From Siphlonurus alternatus (taxonomy: Eukaryota > Arthropoda > Insecta > Ephemeroptera > Siphlonuridae): DNA of 64,000 bases. Each line of letters starts with the position of its first letter. Position 1 is the first letter of the stretch. A program made the translations under genes and the position numbers. The stretch spans positions 47,442,317 through 47,506,316 of the forward strand of contig OX463781.1 in the NCBI GenBank assembly GCA_949825025.1. The letters run 5' to 3'. Positions 1 to 24,075 of this stretch are shown one piece after another. The notes beneath the pieces are model-generated. The model did no database searches, was not told where the DNA came from, and saw only the letters and a list, made by a program, of their open reading frames with translations.

Positions 1-317
1 AATACTAACTGCTGGCATTGCCGGAATGTCTCTGCATTCCTCCTCTTCCTCTCGCAACCAGTAAGCATCTTCAGAGTGTTGCTTTGGCTCCGACCAAATG
101 GACGACCAAAACTCTGCCATTGTTTCTGCTTTGGGTGGCCGCTGAGGTTGCTCCTCTTTGCCCTCTTCCTCCAATTTCCGATAGAACAACTTCTGATCAG
201 CAGCAAAAAGGCTTTCTTGCTGCCTCCGCTTAGCTGCCTCATTATATCTCCTGATACGGGCACCAAGCGCTGCAATTCGCTGTCTTAGTTGCTCTTCCTT
301 CTCCCGATCGGGAGGGT
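1..317 (-). mobile_element. Non-LTR retrotransposon fragment, region before the reverse transcriptase
   Basis: Read on the minus strand, one open frame runs without a stop from about 317 to the window edge. It contains IRRYNEAAKRRQQ, LFYRKLEEEG and EFWSSIWSEPKQHSEDAYW. This resembles the conserved segment just before the RT domain of R2-like non-LTR elements in many invertebrates, where FW..IW followed by an acidic 'E-A-W' stretch is typical. Composition is far more GC-rich than the surroundings. It is cut at 317 by an A/AAT tract (minus sense). It sits in what should be a PI4KA intron. The RT domain itself would lie outside the window. Confidence 0.65.
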
Positions 318-329
318 TATTATTATTAT

Positions 330-376
<47 letters not shown>

Positions 377-1442
377 TGAGGCACTACTAGATTGCCCTGG
401 TCATAGGACAGACCCAGCAGTGCCTCGTTTTTTCCCCAACAATGCCCCCTTGGAGTGCCAGACTTTCGGCCACGGTGTTACCCAGCCTCCACGGAATCAC
501 ACCCGTAGGACCCGGGTCTATTACCCCGAGCATGACGTACGAGTAGTGTCACCGCAGTGACCATCAGCCCCACCGCGACCGAGCTTTGCACCCTCTCCCC
601 CGACCCACATTCCCCGTCCGCGAGCGCCGTTCACTGTTGTGTTCGGATATTAGCTTTGCTTCACCCACCCGTTTGGAGAGCCTCACCTTCAGACCGCTGC
701 CTCACCGAAAATATCCATAAGGAGCGTTCGTCATACGAGTGTCAGACCTAGGGGACTACTTCCTGACTGCACGGGCCACTACGATATATTGGCACCACAT
801 CTCCCTGAGCCAGCCGGCTGGTCACCATACACGAAACATAGTTCCCCCCACACAGTGAATACACCACATAGCGCTTGCGCCCACCCCCCACCCACAAAAC
901 CCCCACCCTACGCTGACACGGCTGCTCCTGACTTGCGTCAAGTAAGCCACCGTTCCGTCAGCCTGCCGCTCCCACTATGCAGGTTTCTGATGCACCAATA
1001 ACCATCCACCCACAGAGCGGAGCACCCACCTCCACCAAAACCACCCTGATGGTAAGGTGGCCGATCCCGCGGACCTCCCCGCCACTAGGTGCAGCCGGCA
1101 AACTGATCACGCCGGCCATCCGGGGACTCCTTCACGCAACCTCCGACAATTGCGCTAGGGACCGTTGCATTTATCCTCCCATAGTCTGCTGTTAAACTAA
1201 GAGAGTCCCCAGCATTGCCGAGATTTTGCTGCCTAGGTACTCTGAGCTCCGCGGCAGCAGGGAGAGCTCAGGCTCCATAACCGGTTAGTGGCTATGGACT
1301 GAGGGCTGTAATTAAACAACCCCCAGGTGGAGCCCCAAGGGCGCGGTCCCACGCGTCGCGTACTGAACTTTCCCCACACAGTGTTTAGCATGAGTCAAGA
1401 ACAGCCGGGTGCCCTTTATTATTATTATAATAATAATAATAA

Positions 1443-1500
<58 letters not shown>
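318..1500 (-). mobile_element. GC-rich retroelement-like insertion with A-rich/AAT tail
   Basis: Bases 376-1416 are GC-rich in an AT-rich genome and show no convincing long ORF in any frame. On the minus strand the block ends in a long A tract plus AAT units (318-375), which looks like the tail of a retrotransposed copy inserted into the reverse-transcriptase-bearing fragment at 1-317. Its other edge is an ATT/AAT microsatellite (about 1417-1500). I could not identify the family. It may be the untranslated region of a non-LTR element, or a retrocopy. Confidence 0.45.
1417..1500. repeat. (ATT)n microsatellite
   Basis: An ATT/AAT trinucleotide run with one internal switch of phase. It borders the GC-rich insertion and ends 38 bases before the first PI4KA exon. 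Long asparagine or isoleucine runs read from it are artefacts. Confidence 0.95.
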
Positions 1501-1538
1501 AAACAATGGACCATTAACCGGTGTCACTTTGATTGCAG

Positions 1539-14341
<12,803 letters not shown>

Positions 14342-14458
14342 ACACCCTAAAGTCTCGTACCAATCGTCTGTATTTATGTTACATCTCAATTTATTGTATT
14401 TTTTAAGAAAAAAAAGTGTTAAGTCAAGTCATATTCTTATGTTTAATATATTTATTTT

Positions 14459-14464
14459 AATAAA
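14459..14464 (+). terminator. PI4KA: PI4KA polyadenylation signal
   Basis: A canonical AATAAA lies 118 bases after the PI4KA stop codon and is the first good signal in the 3' untranslated region. Cleavage is expected within about 30 bases. Later AATAAA-like words in this AT-rich DNA could serve as alternatives. Confidence 0.6.
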
Positions 14465-15733
14465 GTTGTCTCCAAGAGTTTTCTTTAAAGACAGTTCTAA
14501 TTTTTGATACTGTATTGTATAATTATTATATATAAAAAAACATACATTTTTTTCTTAAATTAATATATATAATTTGTATAATGACATTTTAAGTATCAAA
14601 TAGGTAATTTTTGTATAATGTTTAATATTGAGTTGGCTGTGTGATAGATTCTGTAAGACTTTATGTATATTTTCCCTGTTGAAAGTAGTTTGTATTTAAA
14701 AGAATTTACATCCCGGCAAAAGTATCAGTAGCTGCTACCAGTCTACAGACAGATCCATTCAGATATGTTATTATATGCTGATATTTCCCTTCCTGCAAAG
14801 TGAATTTGTACTTACTCTAAAAATCGTAATAATATTCTTAATAAATTTGGAATGGAAGTACCCAAGAATTTGCATGTGTGTTTAAAAATATAAATATAAT
14901 GGATTTGGAAATTTTAAGATTTGTAAATTTTGTTAAATTAGTCTTTGGCAAAATAAATGTTGTTATTTAGTTTGTAATATTGAGTGGACAGTTGGAAATT
15001 TAAATGATGAATGAATTATTACTCAGCAGCATAGAACATTTTCTTTTGTCAAACGTATCAACAGCTAGGTGTGTAATATATATTAAAAAAAAAACAAATA
15101 ACTACGAAAGAAAGTAATGATGAAGAATATATAATATATCGCTTAGTGGTTGCTGAAAAGCGAGCTGTACACCATTAATAAAACGTAATAAGTGGGCATG
15201 AAGTTGACTCCCCTTAATGAAGGACATTCTTCAAACATTTGACAGTAACCATTAATTGATTAACTGCATTATAAACACATATTAAAAAATATATATTTAA
15301 TGTCCCATCTTCATTTTTTTTCTAGTTATAAATGTTCACTTATATAAATGGAAAATTGCAAAATATATGCTACGCTAAGACATGTATTAAAAAAGTTAAT
15401 TCTAACTATAAAATAATTATGAACTTTATACGTGTTTCAATTTCCAAAATGATAAGAACACAATGATAAGAAAATTAATCTGTATGCATTCCGCAATATG
15501 TGTTGAATTACTTCTGTAACAATTGTTAATATTTTAAATATGTTAATTGTTTTATTCAATAAAAATATTTCCTTTATTGATTTCTTTTAATTCAGTTTCA
15601 TTCATCCTGCAAGTTATGCAACTTTCACTACTTAGAAAATCAAATAGTTGCCTACTTTACAGGCGTCTTGCGCTTTTCGTGGAAGATTAATTGGGATAGT
15701 GAAAATAATAGTATTCGACAAAAGATTGCAGAC
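14465..15733. other. Intergenic AT-rich sequence after PI4KA
   Basis: About 1.3 kb of AT-rich DNA follows the probable PI4KA cleavage site. I see no ORF with codon bias, no RNA gene and no clear repeat. Several AATAAA words could allow longer 3' untranslated forms. Confidence 0.6.
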
Positions 15734-16064
15734 AATGGAGTATTGACCTCAAATTTTTTTATTGCAGAAATGGATAGAGGGTGCCATGCAATGTTATGCT
15801 ACCCTGATTTTTTCCTGATTTTTTAGAGCCCGGGAACTATTTTTAAAAAATTATTGAAAGTTCTTTTTGTGACGTCACGAGACGCCGCTCTTTAAGAAAA
15901 ATATTGGACTTGACGCCGCGTGACGTCACAAATAGGACTTTCAATAATTTTTTAAAAATACTTCCCGGGCTCTAAAAAATCAGGAAAAAATCAGGGTAGC
16001 ATAACATTGCATGGCACCCTCTATCCATTTCTGCAATAAAAAAAATTGAGGACAATACTCCATT
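15734..16064. mobile_element. Foldback MITE family A, best-preserved copy
   Basis: This 331-bp inverted repeat starts AATGGAGTATTGACCTCA and ends TGAGGACAATACTCCATT. Both arms contain TTTATTGCAGAAATGGATAG, a word close to GATTTTTTAGAGCCCGGGAA, and TTTGTGACGTCAC (complement in the right arm). The arms are nearly identical along about 130 bp with a short loop around GAAAAATATTGGACTTG. There is no ORF; it depends on a transposase elsewhere. Confidence 0.93.
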
Positions 16065-16065
16065 A

Positions 16066-16440
16066 TTAAGGTAGAGATAATACAGATCAGCTGGCCCAAT
16101 GCTAAAAAAATCCCATTCATAAAAATTATGAATTTTTTTTTAAAGTGTTCTCCTCTACATCCGCTATCAGTAGGTAAAATATCAGGTATACAAAAACGAG
16201 CTAGTTTTCGAGTTATTAATTTTTAAAGTTGACCAATTTAACATGGAAGTTCCATTTCTCCATGTTAAATTAGTCAACTTTAAAAATTAATAACTCGAAA
16301 ACTAGCTCATTTTTGTATACCTGATATTTTACCTACTGATAGGGGATGTAGAGGAGAACATTTTAATTTTTTTTCATAATTTTTATCAATGGGATTTTTT
16401 TAGCATTGGGCCAGCTGATCCGTATTATCTCTACCTTAAG
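16066..16440. mobile_element. Second, unrelated foldback element abutting the first
   Basis: A 375-bp palindrome begins TTAAGGTAGAGATAATAC and ends with its near-complement CTACCTTAAG. Arms of about 175 bp include CAGCTGGCCCAATGCTAAAA and TTTTCGAGTTATTAATTTTT, with a loop near 16235-16262. It begins within two bases of the end of the neighbouring foldback element. Confidence 0.92.
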
Positions 16441-17376
16441 GCCTGTTATGATCCCAGCAGTTAATGAAAGAGTTCAACCGGGTCATCTGCATGCTTATAA
16501 ATTATAAAAATAGGAGAAAGTCAAAATATTTTTTTCGTTTGAGGTTTTAAAAAATATAAATATAAATAAAATTCAACTTATGATAAGATGGTTCATATAC
16601 GATATAATTATAATCAAATAAGTCTCATATTTAAGCCATAAAAATTACACACTTATAACTGTGTGCAATAAAATTTTATAATTAAATTAAGCTAGGCAAA
16701 AGAGAAGTTTTTATTATTATATGTATTATTAATGTTATTACTATATATAGTGACGGTATAAAAAATATAATATATCGACGAGTTGTACGTGTGTTTTAAT
16801 TTAGAGTACGGTACATGTAGATTATTTTTTTATAATAATATAATATTTTATAATAAAATAAAATAAATAATAAAAATGATGAATGTAGAAATGCAGCAGG
16901 AAAATATTAAGTAAGAAAAATAAGTGAAGTTTTTTAAGCAATTGATTTTACAGCAAAAACGTAAACAAAGAGCACTGCTTACTTCTCCGAGCTTCTGCTC
17001 GCCTGATCCGAGAGACGCTAACGTGAACTCTGCATACCGTTGTCGAGGCGCGCGCGCACGGAGCTTGTTAACGATTGAGAGAAAATAATAATGTAGAAAA
17101 TAAAGAATACCTACTTTATAAGCCATTGTTGATAATACTCATGACGTAATATATTTCATAGGGTTTTAATGTTCCATTATTTATAAAATCAAAGTTTATA
17201 AAAATTATAGCTATTATTAGTTAATTAGTATAATTATACTATAGTTTACGTATATAATTTTAATCAATAAAAAATGTTAAAATTGTTCCAGCTATTGGTT
17301 TTTTATTTTCATAAAAAAGCATTGCATTTTTTATATATATATTCAATTATGATAATGACCTAAAATTCATATATGC

Positions 17377-17413
<37 letters not shown>

Positions 17414-17734
17414 AAAAATCTGACGTACGTGTTTTTACTGCATGGAATTATTTTTTAACATTATAAAAATTTTCAATTGGGGATAGATAGCTCACTTTGC
17501 GTCTTAAAGATTTAATTATTAGTTATTACTTCAAATTAAAACATTTCCTACAGTCTCAGCGATGTATTAAACTCTCAGTTTCTGTTTTATTTTCTGTTTT
17601 GGACTTAGAAATGTCCATTTAAATAGCTCTTGATAGTATATATACATTATAATTATTCATTAGTTTCCTCCATTTATGCTATCACAGTAATACTAATTAA
17701 TAAAAAAATGTGCATTCAATTAAAAAAAGCTGAT
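16441..17734. other. Intergenic AT-rich DNA between the convergent PI4KA and annexin genes
   Basis: No coding sequence is supported. A small GC-rich island at about 17030-17070 (with a GCGCGCGC stretch) and a (TA)n run at about 17382-17408 are the only features seen. Confidence 0.5.
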
Positions 17735-17740
17735 TTTATT
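17735..17740 (-). terminator. AnxB9: Annexin polyadenylation signal
   Basis: On the minus strand an AATAAA lies about 86 bases after the annexin stop codon. It is the nearest good signal. Confidence 0.6.
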
Positions 17741-17825
17741 TCATCAAGACAACACTATTTACCACACTCTAAGCTAAAATAAGACAAGATAACGTGCACC
17801 ATGCAGGACCGGCAAGAACAACTCG

Positions 17826-18412
17826 TCAGTATGCGACGATGGCCAGCAGCATCTTCTTGTAGTGGCCCGACGTGTCGCTCTGTAACCATGGCAATGTGGT
17901 GTCAACAAACTTGCGAGAACACGTGACTACGAGCCTTCAAAAGACCGCTGCAAGCTCATATGTTGTAGCGTTGGTCTTTTTGATAAAGACTGTGCTTCTA
18001 AATAATTACATGAAGAGGAAAATGCGAATTATAGGTTCGGCATTTCCAATTTTTATAGAGACGGGGATGTTCCATGAAAGGCTAAATAATTATTATTTTT
18101 ACCTCGATGCGCTTCTCGAGCGTCTTGCCGTAGAGCGCGAGGAACTCCTTCTTGATGTCCCCCAGGTCGATCTCGCTGCGCGTCACGATCACGCGGATCA
18201 GCGTGCGGTCGTCCGTGCCCAGACCCTTCATAGCGTCGTGCAGTCGCCGAGCGAAGAACGCCGTGCGCTTGCGGACCACGCGGACTGGAACCAATCGTCA
18301 CGTGAATGCATATAGAGTGGTTGGGAAAATAATATCATTTTATATAAGATGATGAGAGGCCGGGAAAAATAATAATTAAGAGACAATTAATTGTAATATA
18401 TACAATTCTTTA

Positions 18413-18504
<92 letters not shown>

Positions 18505-20451
18505 ATATTATACTTGTTTACAATAACTGCATGCGCACTTCTGTGTTTATTTGTTATAAAAGTCGATAAAACGCGATATTCATCCATTAAAAAACTAAAT
18601 AGGATGTCGTAATTATAGGCATACTAAATATCAGTTAATTAAGTGCGGCGAACGTAGTTAATGCAGGCAATAAATGAATACACTAAATTATTATATTATG
18701 GCAAATAAATACCCTTGAAGAATAAAAAACATGATTTCAATATTATTTTTCAAATAGTTCATTTAATTATAAAATTATTATTAAAAAAAAGACTTTTTCA
18801 TTTTTATTTTCACACAAGGTACGTACCGATGCTGAGGAGTCCCTTGCGGAGGTCTCCGCTGAACTCGTGCTCGATGACCGCCTCGATGTCGCGGCCAGTG
18901 ACGCTCTGGAAGACGCGGAACAGAAGGCGCAGGTGCTGGAAGCTGCGTGACGCCAGCACGGCGCTGAACACCGACTCCTCCGAGGCCCATTGGTTGGCTC
19001 CTGAGGATCGAACCACGTGGTCAGCGGGGGTGGAGCGTGAGGGGCGCACAAAATAGTCTACAAATGTATTGCCCGATCTTAAAGTTTAATTACTTTTTGT
19101 TTGATAAAATTTATATTTTTTGTTGTTGGAATATAATGATTCAAAAAAAATATATTTCAATAATTGTAAATTTATTCCAACGCTCCCCCTCCTTTAATTT
19201 TTTATTTGGGGGTAGTTGCCAGCAAAGGATGTGCCATGATTTATCACATAAGAAATTTTAGTTGGATTTCTGAAAGGTAAATTATAAATTTTTATATTAA
19301 GATGTTCAAAGAATAAATATTTTTTTACACTTTAAAGAATTCCACAGGATATGCAGTTAATTTTTAATACATGTGAGAAGTACTGTTTAATAAAAATTAT
19401 GAAATAATCACCGCACTATCAGGTTTTAAAGAAAGTCTAATTTTGGTCGAAGTTCAAGTCATAGAACATCGCCATATTTTTTTCAGTTCACTTTTATACG
19501 CAGAATTTTCTTCGAATAAGTCCAGGGTCTTTGTCAGGTAAGGCCCCAGGTTAAGCGACGCGTTCACATTGACTTTAGATTTTTTTGGGAAAAATCTATG
19601 CGAGATAGAATTTTTGGATTTCGGTTCGCTCATGGAGGAACACGTGAACTATTTTTAGAAAATAATAATTCAACTTTCCTCCATGGTGCTTACTCTTCTT
19701 TAATTAACTTTTTTTTACAAATGTCACAAAATCAATTGTTACCAGTTTTATTCAATTTCATAAAAAAGGTTTTACTATTTTTTTTTAAGTGCTATGTTAA
19801 TTAGAATTAAGTATCTGTTATGTATAATCTATGTAACAACTATGACGTGATCTATGCTGTAAAGCCAACGATCGAAATAAAAATTTGAATTTGAATTAAA
19901 AATAATAAATATACTACTATAAATATATAATTTAGGGAGGTGTTCTTATTGCACTCACTATAGTACACTGAAAATACCGACAGAAAAACCAGTTTGGGTT
20001 TTGCATCGCAGAAAGCACCTATCAACATACACAAAGTTAGTCAACATTTAATAAGGTCGGAAGTCGACGAGCCGGGAAGTTAAAGTCACTTGTGATCACA
20101 ATACTCTACAAATTGGTCCAAATAAATAGATGATGGTACTCCCCCAGGGGTCACTTGCCTGCGTCAGCGAGGGCGAGCGCGTCGTCCCTCACCGCGTCCT
20201 CGTTTACGATGTCACTCTCGTCGCGCGTCGCCTGCCAAAGTTAACACAATCTCCCGTCAAATCAGAGAATGCAGAGCATATAAAAAAAAATATGCTTTTT
20301 TGAGATCTCAGATTAGTAAAAATCCTCCTCGTACTATATATTTTCAAACATTTATTGTAAATAATTTAATATTTTATCATGAAAGAATTCAACTTGATCT
20401 ACTGCGTGAAAATGTTGAAAATATATTTAACTATTTTAACTCCTTCTGTCC

Positions 20452-20544
<93 letters not shown>

Positions 20545-22817
20545 CAAGTTAGGAACTATTATTATATAGGAACAATTTATCACTTTTTTGTAACTCTATG
20601 CATTGTATGGCATATAATATCATATTGAAGTGCATGGGTCATAGATTTGTGGAGTCCAGGTTACATCAATACGAGAGATTGCATTGATATCAACGTGAAA
20701 TTTAAAAGTTTGCTATAAAAATAATTATACAGATTTTTTTTTTAAATCATACGTGACATCGTGGAGATTGATTCTATATAATACATGAACTCACCGAGCA
20801 GAGGTGGCAGAGCAGGTTTCTGAACTCGCCCGAAGTATCCCCTCGTATGTCGCTCTCCAAAGACTTGCCGTACTCTGCACACAGTAATTTGAATTAAAAA
20901 AATTTGATTATTGATTCCTCCCCACAATGTTCTTCGTCCTAATTTGTTATGACTCACCGGTCTCGTACTCGGCAGCCACTTCCCTCAGGCCGTAGTTGCT
21001 GAGCGTCAGCAGAATCTCCACAATGGCGCACTCGTCGGTGCCCGGGCCGTGGACCGCGCGGTGCAGCTCGTGCACGTAAAGCTCGGGGAGCGGCGTCATC
21101 AGCGCAAGCACCACGTCCTCGAAATGACGGTGCAGCTTCGCCTTCAATACAACGAGGTGAGCAGGCGTGGACCCAGGACCAAATTTCAGGGGGCGGGGGA
21201 AGAGGCCCTCATCATAAGGTCAATGTTAAAAAAATAATTTGAAGTTGGGGAAATGCCTAGCTATATAAACAATCTAACCAATAATAATTGATCTTTGTAT
21301 TTTATTTTCAGATTTCATGACCCCAAAATTTTATATATTTTGAAAATTGAATTTGGAATTCAATACTAAAATTATCAAGTAATAATTATATATTTTTCTA
21401 CATAATTCAAATTAGTGAGAAATCCATTACAATATCATCAACATAATCTTATACCTTGAGTTCTTCCGCCAGGTCCTTGGCGGTGAGCTCGAGGAAGGCG
21501 CACGAGATCTCGAGACGCTGGGCGATGCTGCGATGTCCGAGGATGTTCACGATGGTGTCCTCGTCACACACCAGCACGCAGTTCATGGCGGCCTCGAGGG
21601 CGGCGGCGTCTGAGGCAGCGTCGAAGTTCTCCGCCGGAACCACGGTCGGCACCGTCTGTCGTCGCGACGAGACACGTTATAAACAATATATCATGGTTTA
21701 CATGAGCCTACCCCTAGTTGAAAAATTAAGTGATCTTCAACTCATCCTTTACACGTCTAAACTTAATCTTTTTACCTCTAAAACACATCTTATTTCCTCT
21801 TCGCTCAAAGTGAGGATGAAACAGAGACAATATACTTATAACATTTTATGCTCAATATAATATATAAGAGAAAATTAGACGTAATCTCGTTTTTTTCCTT
21901 CTTTTTTCCTCTAAAATGATGCAAAATAAGAGGAAGGGGAATTAGACGAGGAGAGAGCTTAATTACAAATAGAAAAAGAAATTTATTTCAACTCGGGTAT
22001 GTACTTTCAATAGTTTAAAACTGATTGAAAAAAAAAAAAAAAAAAACGCCATGCTGGTGGAATGCTACATAATCATTAATAATGGAAACAGTTCAAAATT
22101 TAATAATTATAATACATTTACATACAGATCTCATAATTAAATAAAATAATAAATTAAAAAAAGACTTACCATTAAATTTAAATTTGCAAATTTTTGCTCA
22201 GCTAATAACTTTTAAATCAATTTGTTTTTAAATAATTTTATTATTATAAATGTTTTGTCCTATATAGATCTCGCGTGGTGTAAATTAACGGACGCGATTA
22301 AAACTTTTGATTCGATGCGAAGAAAAACAAAAACTTCCGTCCTATAATTCCTATATTTAATTCCACAACAACAGGAAATTCCATAATTTCCGTGCTAAAT
22401 GTATATAACGGATAAAAAAATATATATACTGAAAAAATAGTGTCGACGGCTATATATTATAACACAGAAAATTTAGCAAGATTAATGAATATTTTTTTAT
22501 ATAAACAAATATATACAAAAACAGTAATATATACAATTTTTGGATTATTTTAAAAAGTCAAGAGATGAAGTTAATTAATATATTAAATGCCCCGGCCAAC
22601 GTACACAATTTCTAAAAAATTAAACTAGTTTATCATATTGTTATAAGCTAATATAAGGAGTACGCGCGTAATTATAGTATCAGAATTAATGATTATATTA
22701 TTTTCTTCTAATAATGCAAATTTCCAAAATCTTATTTTACATTTATTTTCAAATTACACGCACGTAAAAAAGCTCTGCACTTACGCGGAAGGTGTTGTAC
22801 TGATGATGTTTGGACAT
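17826..22817 (-). CDS. AnxB9: Annexin, B9-like, 326 residues, 8 coding exons
   Basis: Annexins bind acidic phospholipid membranes in a calcium-dependent way and act in membrane organisation and traffic. Coding exons in gene order: 22785-22817, 21455-21655, 20958-21141, 20795-20874, 20159-20231, 18827-19000, 18103-18284, 17826-17879. The start is ATG at 22817 ([11 protein letters not shown]), followed by the B9-type linker [11 protein letters not shown]. Four annexin repeats follow at roughly residues 20-95, 95-170, 185-255 and 260-326. Landmarks are [47 protein letters not shown] and the C-terminus [16 protein letters not shown]. Calcium loops look intact only in repeats 2 (GPGTDE) and 4 (GLGTDD). 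Repeat 1 has VLVCDED and repeat 3 has QWASEE in the same place. One intron uses a GC donor. Length is normal for the family; the B9 assignment is by resemblance to the fly protein. Confidence 0.93.
18415..18502. repeat. (CT)n microsatellite, about 44 units
   Basis: An uninterrupted dinucleotide run in the annexin intron between 18285 and 18826. The Arg-Glu repeat ORF read from it is an artefact. Confidence 0.97.
19810..19895 (+). mobile_element. Probable 3' tail of a non-LTR retrotransposon
   Basis: The segment TATGCTGTAAAGCCAACGAT, followed by AAATAAAAATTTGAATTTGAATT, ends in the repeated TTTGAATT words that also end the sequence at about 36700-36786. Such simple repeated 3' ends are usual for Jockey/CR1-type elements. 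No coding part is readable upstream. It lies in an annexin intron. Confidence 0.4.
20157..20158 (-). other. AnxB9: GC splice donor in the annexin gene
   Basis: The exon 20159-20231 ends GCTGACGCAG and is followed by GCAAGT on the minus strand. Apart from the T-to-C change the site is a perfect donor. Joining there restores Gly (G|GA) and the annexin sequence ALADAGANQW. No GT nearby keeps the frame. Confidence 0.85.
20457..20540. repeat. (TA)n microsatellite
   Basis: About 42 uninterrupted TA units in the annexin intron between 20232 and 20794. Confidence 0.97.
21656..22784 (-). other. AnxB9: First annexin coding intron
   Basis: This 1.1-kb intron separates the 11-codon start exon from the exon for repeat 1. 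It is AT-rich with an A20 run near 22027. I see no nested gene or transposon in it. Confidence 0.6.
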
Positions 22818-22985
22818 TCTCGCTGCAGCTCGGAAACTCGAGTGACGACCGCCGTCCCGCGGGGAGGTTTTTGTAGCCCGCGTCCGGACAGAAGCAGATC
22901 TCACCACCGCGGTATCGTTTTTACCCAACCGGCGGCCGGGCAGCGGGGGGCTCGCAGCGTGCACCGAGACTCACGCTAGATAAGG
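22818..22985 (-). promoter_or_regulatory. AnxB9: Probable annexin 5' untranslated region / promoter-proximal GC island
   Basis: About 165 bp of GC-rich sequence lies directly upstream of the annexin start codon and contrasts with the AT-rich flanks. The frame is open upstream, with another ATG at 22964 that would add 49 residues rich in Arg and Ser. I prefer the internal ATG because that extra segment does not resemble an annexin N-terminus. No TATA box or initiator can be pinned down. Confidence 0.4.
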
Positions 22986-23855
22986 AGTTGCAACCGCAGG
23001 TTCAGCAGAGTTCGTTTTAATGAAAAATAACTTTCGTAACACGTTAAAATATATGGATAAGCAAAAATACATATATGACTTTTGTTTATTTGTGTAAAAA
23101 TTATTAGACGACATAATATAAAACACGTTATATATATATATATATATATCCTTTATAACAAGCATTATAAATATAATGTTTCTTTAAATTTATGCTAGTA
23201 AGAAAGCGATTTTTTTTTTATAGTTATGTATTATACAATTTTATTATTTAGTTACAATTTGAAATTATGCATAATATTAACTATTTTAAAATATGTAATA
23301 CACTTTCGTATATATTTATATATCGAAATTATCGGACTCATAATATTAGATTCGAGTCGAAATTCGTGTTTCATTTTCAGTCATATATATATATAGATTT
23401 TGCAACAAAGGTTTTTTGTGCTGAAGCTTTGAAACTTAGTACCCTGATAACTGAGATATATCTTTGTTTATGATCCTGGTAGTGAATTTTCGATGATTCT
23501 GGGGTTCTCAAATAAAAAGATGTCATTATTTTCATGTGATTTCCACGTTATACACAATTTTTATTCGCATGCATGTGGACTAAATTTTTATTATTGCCTT
23601 ATTTCTCATGAATCCAATTGGTGCTATTTTGAAATAAAGAAATAAAAAAATTAAAAAAAAAATGAACTCCAACGCATCAAATAATCAATTTACCTGACAT
23701 AATATATTAATTGCCATTCAATCAGACTTTATTATTTTTTTTATCTCAGGAACAGCTTTTGAATTTTTTAAATCGGTCCACAACTCCACATTAAAAAATT
23801 GAATTTAAAGCAGGAATTTTTCTACCTTCAATTTTAAAATTATTAATGTAAACCG

Positions 23856-23894
<39 letters not shown>

Positions 23895-24036
23895 GGATAC
23901 AAAGAAGAAGCGAGAAAGAAATAGTTTTTGATAGTGAAAATTATTTTGATATCTAAACCCTTTGAATTAAAATATATTCTTAAAACTAAATTAATTTTAT
24001 TGTAAATAAAGGCCACAGATTTTACAATTTAAAAAT
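22986..24036. other. Intergenic DNA between annexin and MMS22L
   Basis: About 1 kb of AT-rich DNA with a TA run at about 23130-23149 and an A35 tract at 23858-23892. The two minus-strand genes lie head to tail across it. No coding sequence is supported. Confidence 0.55.
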
Positions 24037-24042
24037 TTTATT
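24037..24042 (-). terminator. MMS22L: MMS22L polyadenylation signal
   Basis: AATAAA on the minus strand, 34 bases after the stop codon at 24076-24078, which implies a very short 3' untranslated region. Confidence 0.6.
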
Positions 24043-24075
24043 ACAAAATAAATGTGGAACTTCTCTCTCTACAGT

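Noticed and set aside
376..1416. GC-rich block as bacterial sequence or a misassembly
   Set aside because: It has no bacterial-type ORFs and is bounded by A/AAT tracts of a retroposed insertion. A misjoin cannot be fully excluded, but the retroelement explanation is simpler.
15734..16440. Direct repeats or a CRISPR array
   Set aside because: The repeats are inverted and belong to transposon-like foldback elements. The genome is eukaryotic, and no regularly spaced direct repeats with unique spacers occur anywhere.
18387..18587. Arg-Glu repeat ORF on the minus strand
   Set aside because: It is the (CT)n microsatellite read through; no real protein.
20300..20569. ORF with a Tyr-Ile repeat
   Set aside because: It is the (TA)n microsatellite inside an annexin intron.
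22749..22964. Longer annexin N-terminus from the upstream in-frame ATG at 22964
   Set aside because: The added 49 residues do not resemble any annexin leader and come from the GC-rich untranslated region; the internal ATG gives the usual length and a normal start.
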